Source: Myxococcales bacterium (GTDB taxonomy: Bacteria; Myxococcota_A; Polyangia; Polyangiales; JAFGIB01). From it: 64,000 nucleotides of DNA. Where the stretch lies: the NCBI GenBank assembly GCA_029880325.1, contig JAOUOP010000033.1:1-64000 (forward strand), in the 5' to 3' direction. The translations under genes were made by a program, and so were the position numbers. This document shows, in pieces, positions 60,225 to 64,000 of the stretch. The notes beneath the pieces were generated by a model. The model saw only the letters and a program-made list of their open reading frames with translations, was not told the origin of the DNA and made no database searches. How positions within the stretch are numbered: the stretch's first letter is position 1; the number at the start of each line of letters is the position of its first letter.

Positions 60225-60413
60225 ATGGCAAGCAACGCCGAAACTACCCCCGACGCCGAAGCCAGCAAGTGGTTTAAGCTGGCGATCATCGGAACCCTGC
60301 TCTACGTGGGCGCGGTATTCGCCTTCGTTCTCACCGCTCCGGTGGGTTACGAAGCCGAGGCCGCCGACGCCCAGGAGCATAACGAGGTGCATGAGCATGG
60401 GCAGCCTGACTGA
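60225..60413 (+). CDS. 62-residue single-span membrane protein, unknown
   Basis: The protein has one transmembrane helix (LAIIGTLLYVGAVFAFVL, about 19-36) and an acidic, His-containing tail. AGGAG lies nine bases before the ATG. It overlaps coxB by 23 bases, so it is certainly part of the operon. Tiny subunits of this kind occur near oxidase genes, but I cannot identify its family. Confidence 0.72.
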   Translation: MASNAETTPDAEASKWFKLAIIGTLLYVGAVFAFVLTAPVGYEAEAADAQEHNEVHEHGQPD

Positions 60414-61095
60414 GCGCTACGTCACAGCAGCGTCGACCTACGCCGGCGATATCGACGGCGTGATCATGCTGATCGCGATCATCGTCGGTTTCTGGGGCGT
60501 TCTGGCCGAGGTTGTATTCCTCGGCTTGGTCGTCGCCTTCCGTGAGAAGAAGGGGCAAAAGGCCCAATACATCACGGGCGAGGAAAAGCACCAGATGGCC
60601 TGGGTCGCTTATCCGCACTACCTGGTGTTGGTCTGCGATATCCTGATCATCGTCGCTGCCGTGCGCGTTTGGTACAACGTAAAGCAGGATTTGCCGCCTG
60701 CCGACGCCACGGTGAGAGTCATCGGCCAGCAATGGGCCTGGAGCTTCGTGCACCCCGGCCCTGACGGTAAGCTCGACACCGACGACGACATCGCCACGGT
60801 GGACGAGCTGCACCTGAAGGTCGGCACTGTCTACCACTACAAGCTCGAGTCCCGGGACGTGATGCACAGCTTCAGTGTGCCCGCCTTCCGCCTCAAGCAG
60901 GACGCGGTGCCTGGCCGCGTGATCACCGGTTGGTTCGAGCCCACCAAGTCCGGCACGTTCGACCTTCAATGCGCAGAGATGTGTGGCATTGGTCACGGGC
61001 TGATGCCCGCGCGAGTGGTCATCGAGACTGCCGCCGAGCACGCGGCCTGGATGGCCAAGCACGACACGTCGATGGCCGCCGCCGTCAAGCGCTAA
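60391..61095 (+). CDS. coxB: Cytochrome c oxidase subunit II
   Basis: The 234-residue subunit has two N-terminal transmembrane helices and a periplasmic cupredoxin domain. The CuA ligands are in DVMHSFSVP (His), and CAEMCGIGHGLM (two Cys, His and Met). No CxxCH is present, so no cytochrome c is fused; electrons must come from a separate carrier. The start could be ATG 60391 or 60397; GAGG at 60384-60387 is better spaced for 60397. Confidence 0.94.
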   Translation: MSMGSLTERYVTAASTYAGDIDGVIMLIAIIVGFWGVLAEVVFLGLVVAFREKKGQKAQYITGEEKHQMAWVAYPHYLVLVCDILIIVAAVRVWYNVKQDLPPADATVRVIGQQWAWSFVHPGPDGKLDTDDDIATVDELHLKVGTVYHYKLESRDVMHSFSVPAFRLKQDAVPGRVITGWFEPTKSGTFDLQCAEMCGIGHGLMPARVVIETAAEHAAWMAKHDTSMAAAVKR

Positions 61096-61123
61096 ATACT
61101 CGAGGATCAAGGGAGTATCCCAA

Positions 61124-62869
61124 ATGGCTGAACCCGCACAGGAAGCCGACGCCCACGCCGCAGAAGGGCACGGCCACGCTCACGGCGAGCATCACGAAGA
61201 GAGCTTCTTCTTGAAGTATCTCTGGTCGACCGACCACAAGATGATCGCCATGCAGTACATGTTCACGGGCATGTTCATGGCGCTGATCGGCGGCTTCATG
61301 GCCTATGCCTTCCGCATGCAGCTGGCCTTCCCCGGAATCGAGGTGCCCTTGTACGGTCAGGTGTCGCCGGCGGAGTACAACTCCCTGGTCACCAACCACG
61401 GCACCATCATGATCTTCTGGGTGGCGATGCCGGTGCTGATCGCGGCCTTCGGCAACTACCTGATCCCGCTGATGCTCGGCTGTGACGACATGGTCTTCCC
61501 GCGCATCAACCGGCTCAGCTACCAGATCTTTCTGCTGTCGGCCATCGTGCTGATCTACTCCTTCTTCGTCGAAGGTGGTGGTTTCGGCGGTGCCTGGACG
61601 GCCTATCCGCCGCTGTCGGCCAAGGCTGAGTACAACAACACGCCCCTGGGCGCACCGCTGTGGGTCGTTGCTGTCGCGCTGGAGTTCGTCGCCTTCCTTC
61701 TGGGCGGTATCAATTTCGTGACCACCGCCATGAACTCGCGTGCGCCGGGCATGAAGATGTTCGACATCCCGGTGGTGATCTGGATGATCGTCATCGCGAG
61801 CATTCTCTTCATGGCTTCGGTCGGCCCGCTGGTCGCCGGTGCCGTGATGTTGCTCTTCGACCAGACCGTGGGCACGGGCTTCTACGACCCGGACCGCGGT
61901 GGTGACCCTGTGCTTTGGCAGCACCTCTTCTGGTTCTTCGGCCACCCCGAGGTCTACGTCGTGTTGCTGCCCGCCGTTGGCATCGTGGGTGACGTGATCA
62001 CGGTCTTCAGCCGCAAGAAGCTTTTTGGCTACCGCACAGTGCTCTTCACCGCCTTTGCGACAGGCCTTTTGAGCTTCTTCGTCTGGGCTCACCACCAGTT
62101 CATTTCGGGCATCGACCCGCGCATGGCCAACGTTTTCACCGTCACTACGGTTCTGATCTCGGTGCCCATCGCAGAGATGATGTTCGTCTACATCGCCACG
62201 CTCTACGGCGGTTCGATTCGGCTTACCACGCCGATGCTCTGGGCCCTGTCCTTCATCTTCGCCTTCATCATCGGCGGTGTGACGGGCATCTTCTTGGGCG
62301 CGAGTGGCTCGGATATCTTCTTCCACGATACCTACTTCGTCCTGGCGCACTTCCACTACACCTTCTTCCCGATCGCGATTCTCGGCGTCTACACCGGAGT
62401 CACGTTCTGGTACCCGAAGATGTTCGGCAAGATGCTCAACGAGACGCTGGGCAAGATTCACTTCTGGGGCACCATCATCCCCTTCAACTGCATCTTCATT
62501 CCGCTCTTCGTGCTCGGCTTGGCCGGTCAGCACCGGCGCATCTGGAACTACGAGAACTTCCCCGAGCTGGCTCGCCCTGAGCTGTTCCAGCTGCGCGAGT
62601 TTGCGACCATCTCTCTGATCGTGATGCTGCTGTTCCAGTTCGTTTTCATCTTCAACTTCTTCTGGAGCATGAAGGCCGGCAAGCCCGCGGGTAAGAATCC
62701 CTGGCGGTCTTCGACCCTCGAGTGGACCACGGAGTCGCCTCCGGGACACGGAAACTGGAAGGAGCTGCCCAGCTGCTACCGCGGCCCCTACGAGTACAGC
62801 GTGCCCGGGCGGGAAGAAGACTTCTGGCCCCAAGACGAGCCGCCCGCGGCGGATGCGAAAACGGCCTAG
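61124..62869 (+). CDS. coxA: Cytochrome c oxidase subunit I (A-type heme-copper oxidase)
   Basis: The 581-residue, twelve-helix protein has the heme and copper ligands: NHGTIMIFW (His), GHPEVYV (His, with the Tyr cross-link), WAHHQF (two His) and HDTYFVLAHFHY (two His). GHPEVY in place of YSHPxV puts it in the A1 class. It has a His-rich leader (GHGHAHGEHHEE, about 13-25). It reduces oxygen to water and pumps protons. GGGAG precedes the ATG. COX III follows. Confidence 0.97.
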   Translation: MAEPAQEADAHAAEGHGHAHGEHHEESFFLKYLWSTDHKMIAMQYMFTGMFMALIGGFMAYAFRMQLAFPGIEVPLYGQVSPAEYNSLVTNHGTIMIFWVAMPVLIAAFGNYLIPLMLGCDDMVFPRINRLSYQIFLLSAIVLIYSFFVEGGGFGGAWTAYPPLSAKAEYNNTPLGAPLWVVAVALEFVAFLLGGINFVTTAMNSRAPGMKMFDIPVVIWMIVIASILFMASVGPLVAGAVMLLFDQTVGTGFYDPDRGGDPVLWQHLFWFFGHPEVYVVLLPAVGIVGDVITVFSRKKLFGYRTVLFTAFATGLLSFFVWAHHQFISGIDPRMANVFTVTTVLISVPIAEMMFVYIATLYGGSIRLTTPMLWALSFIFAFIIGGVTGIFLGASGSDIFFHDTYFVLAHFHYTFFPIAILGVYTGVTFWYPKMFGKMLNETLGKIHFWGTIIPFNCIFIPLFVLGLAGQHRRIWNYENFPELARPELFQLREFATISLIVMLLFQFVFIFNFFWSMKAGKPAGKNPWRSSTLEWTTESPPGHGNWKELPSCYRGPYEYSVPGREEDFWPQDEPPAADAKTA

Positions 62870-62899
62870 GCCAATCGGCTGAATTCTCACGAGGAACCC

Positions 62900-63478
<579 letters not shown>

Positions 63479-63486
63479 GTCGACCG

Positions 63487-63888
63487 ATGGCTGCATCTTC
63501 AGAAGCTCACGCCCACGACGATCACGGTCCCAAGCACTACATCAAGATCTACTGGACCTTGATGGTGCTCTTCCTCATCAGCGTCTTGGGGCCGACCCTC
63601 GAGATCCAGTGGCTGACGTTGGTCACGGCCTTCGGTATCGCTGTCGTCAAGGCGTACCTGGTGGCCACCAACTTCATGCACCTGAACGTCGAGAAGAAGT
63701 ACGTCCACTACATGCTGCTGACGGCCATCGCTTTCATGTTCATCTTCTTCGCCGGCACCTCCCCCGACGTGATGCGTCACAGCGGTCGTCAGTGGGAGAA
63801 TGTTGCGGCCCAGCAAGAGGTCAAGCGGGCGCTGCTTGCGGCCGAGGAAGCTCCGGATCATCATGAGGAGGCTCCGGACCATCATTGA
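63487..63888 (+). CDS. coxD: Prokaryotic cytochrome c oxidase subunit IV
   Basis: The 133-residue protein has three transmembrane segments (IYWTLMVLFLISVLG, LVTAFGIAVVKAYLVATNF and YMLLTAIAFMFIFFA) typical of the prokaryotic COX IV family. The motif LVATNFMHL is family-like. It ends in a repeated His-rich tail (EEAPDHHEEAPDHH). It is a small structural subunit of the oxidase. ATG 63487 follows coxC by eight bases. Confidence 0.9.
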   Translation: MAASSEAHAHDDHGPKHYIKIYWTLMVLFLISVLGPTLEIQWLTLVTAFGIAVVKAYLVATNFMHLNVEKKYVHYMLLTAIAFMFIFFAGTSPDVMRHSGRQWENVAAQQEVKRALLAAEEAPDHHEEAPDHH

Positions 63889-63915
63889 ACGGGGCGGGAG
63901 CAGTAGAACGTCACC

Positions 63916-64000
63916 GTGTCCGGAAAAGTCCTCCATCTAAGCCAGAAGATGCCTGCCGCTCGGCGGCAGCAGGTCGCGCCCAATGGCGTGATCGGCATCA
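63916..64000 (+). CDS. Start of a possible further gene (partial)
   Basis: After coxD, a frame opens at GTG 63916 and runs to the window end (MSGKVLHLSQKMPAARRQQV). Only 28 codons are visible, with a GGGAG about 17 bases upstream, too far for confidence. Sequences such as a Sco-type assembly factor often follow cox genes, but nothing here identifies it. Confidence 0.3.
   Translation, partial: MSGKVLHLSQKMPAARRQQVAPNGVIGI

Overview
The window is 64 kb of a high-GC Gram-negative chromosome, densely packed with mostly core genes and little mobile DNA. Several families point to a myxobacterial-type organism (Myxococcota or a close relative of the old Deltaproteobacteria): a PilZ protein of the Myxococcus paralogous type, an AgmX/PglI-type C-terminal domain, a TIGR04551-like outer-membrane protein, a PEGA-repeat protein, a DUF507 protein, and an alternative complex III respiratory cluster next to an aa3-type oxidase. 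The species cannot be named from the sequence alone.

Layout. 1-9.3 kb: the tail of a probable transposase, a lipoprotein fusing a serine hydrolase to a NamZ/DUF1343 muramidase, a GNAT acetyltransferase, a PEGA-repeat membrane protein, and a two-gene lysine-catabolism operon (saccharopine dehydrogenase-like plus semialdehyde dehydrogenase). 9.5-16.6 kb: tRNA-Val(UAC), then a minus-strand protein quality-control block tig-clpP-clpX-lon-SRAP. 16.7-20.3 kb: RNase J coupled by a 4-bp overlap to a zinc-protease-like lipoprotein, then an intergenic zone full of short repeats. 20.3-28.2 kb: TIGR04551-like porin and radA on plus; a secreted HEIGH protein, gmk, yicC and a DUF507 gene on minus. 28.4-30.2 kb: a Crp/Fnr regulator and a gene-poor 1 kb stretch with one doubtful small ORF. 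30.2-40.3 kb: a minus-strand envelope and translation block prfB-lysS-lolC/E-lolD-bamA-skp-fabZ; prfB carries the classical +1 programmed frameshift. 40.4-49.6 kb: PilZ, AgmX-like, a long S1-domain protein, tRNA-Val(CAC), enoyl-CoA hydratase, RidA, purA and serA. 50.3-64 kb: one long plus-strand respiratory operon actABCDEF, a small membrane protein, two extra cytochromes c, a 62-residue membrane protein and coxBACD.

How it works together. The right-hand operon encodes a route from quinol to oxygen: ActABCDEF oxidises quinol, the cytochromes c encoded between the two modules are the obvious candidates to carry electrons, and the Cox subunits reduce oxygen. The 30-37 kb block builds the outer membrane (BamA insertase, Skp chaperone, Lol lipoprotein sorting, FabZ). 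The 10-16 kb block folds or degrades proteins.

I found no CRISPR array, defence island, prophage or biosynthetic cluster. The least explained material is non-coding: two short repeat families (0.4 kb and 20 kb; 31.4 kb), a perfect 16-bp AT-rich palindrome upstream of the Crp/Fnr gene, and a hairpin-rich 0.75 kb region ahead of the respiratory operon. Unusual protein architectures are the NamZ fusion, the LolC/E protein with an extra multi-span N-terminal domain, and the S1 protein with a 390-residue low-complexity head.
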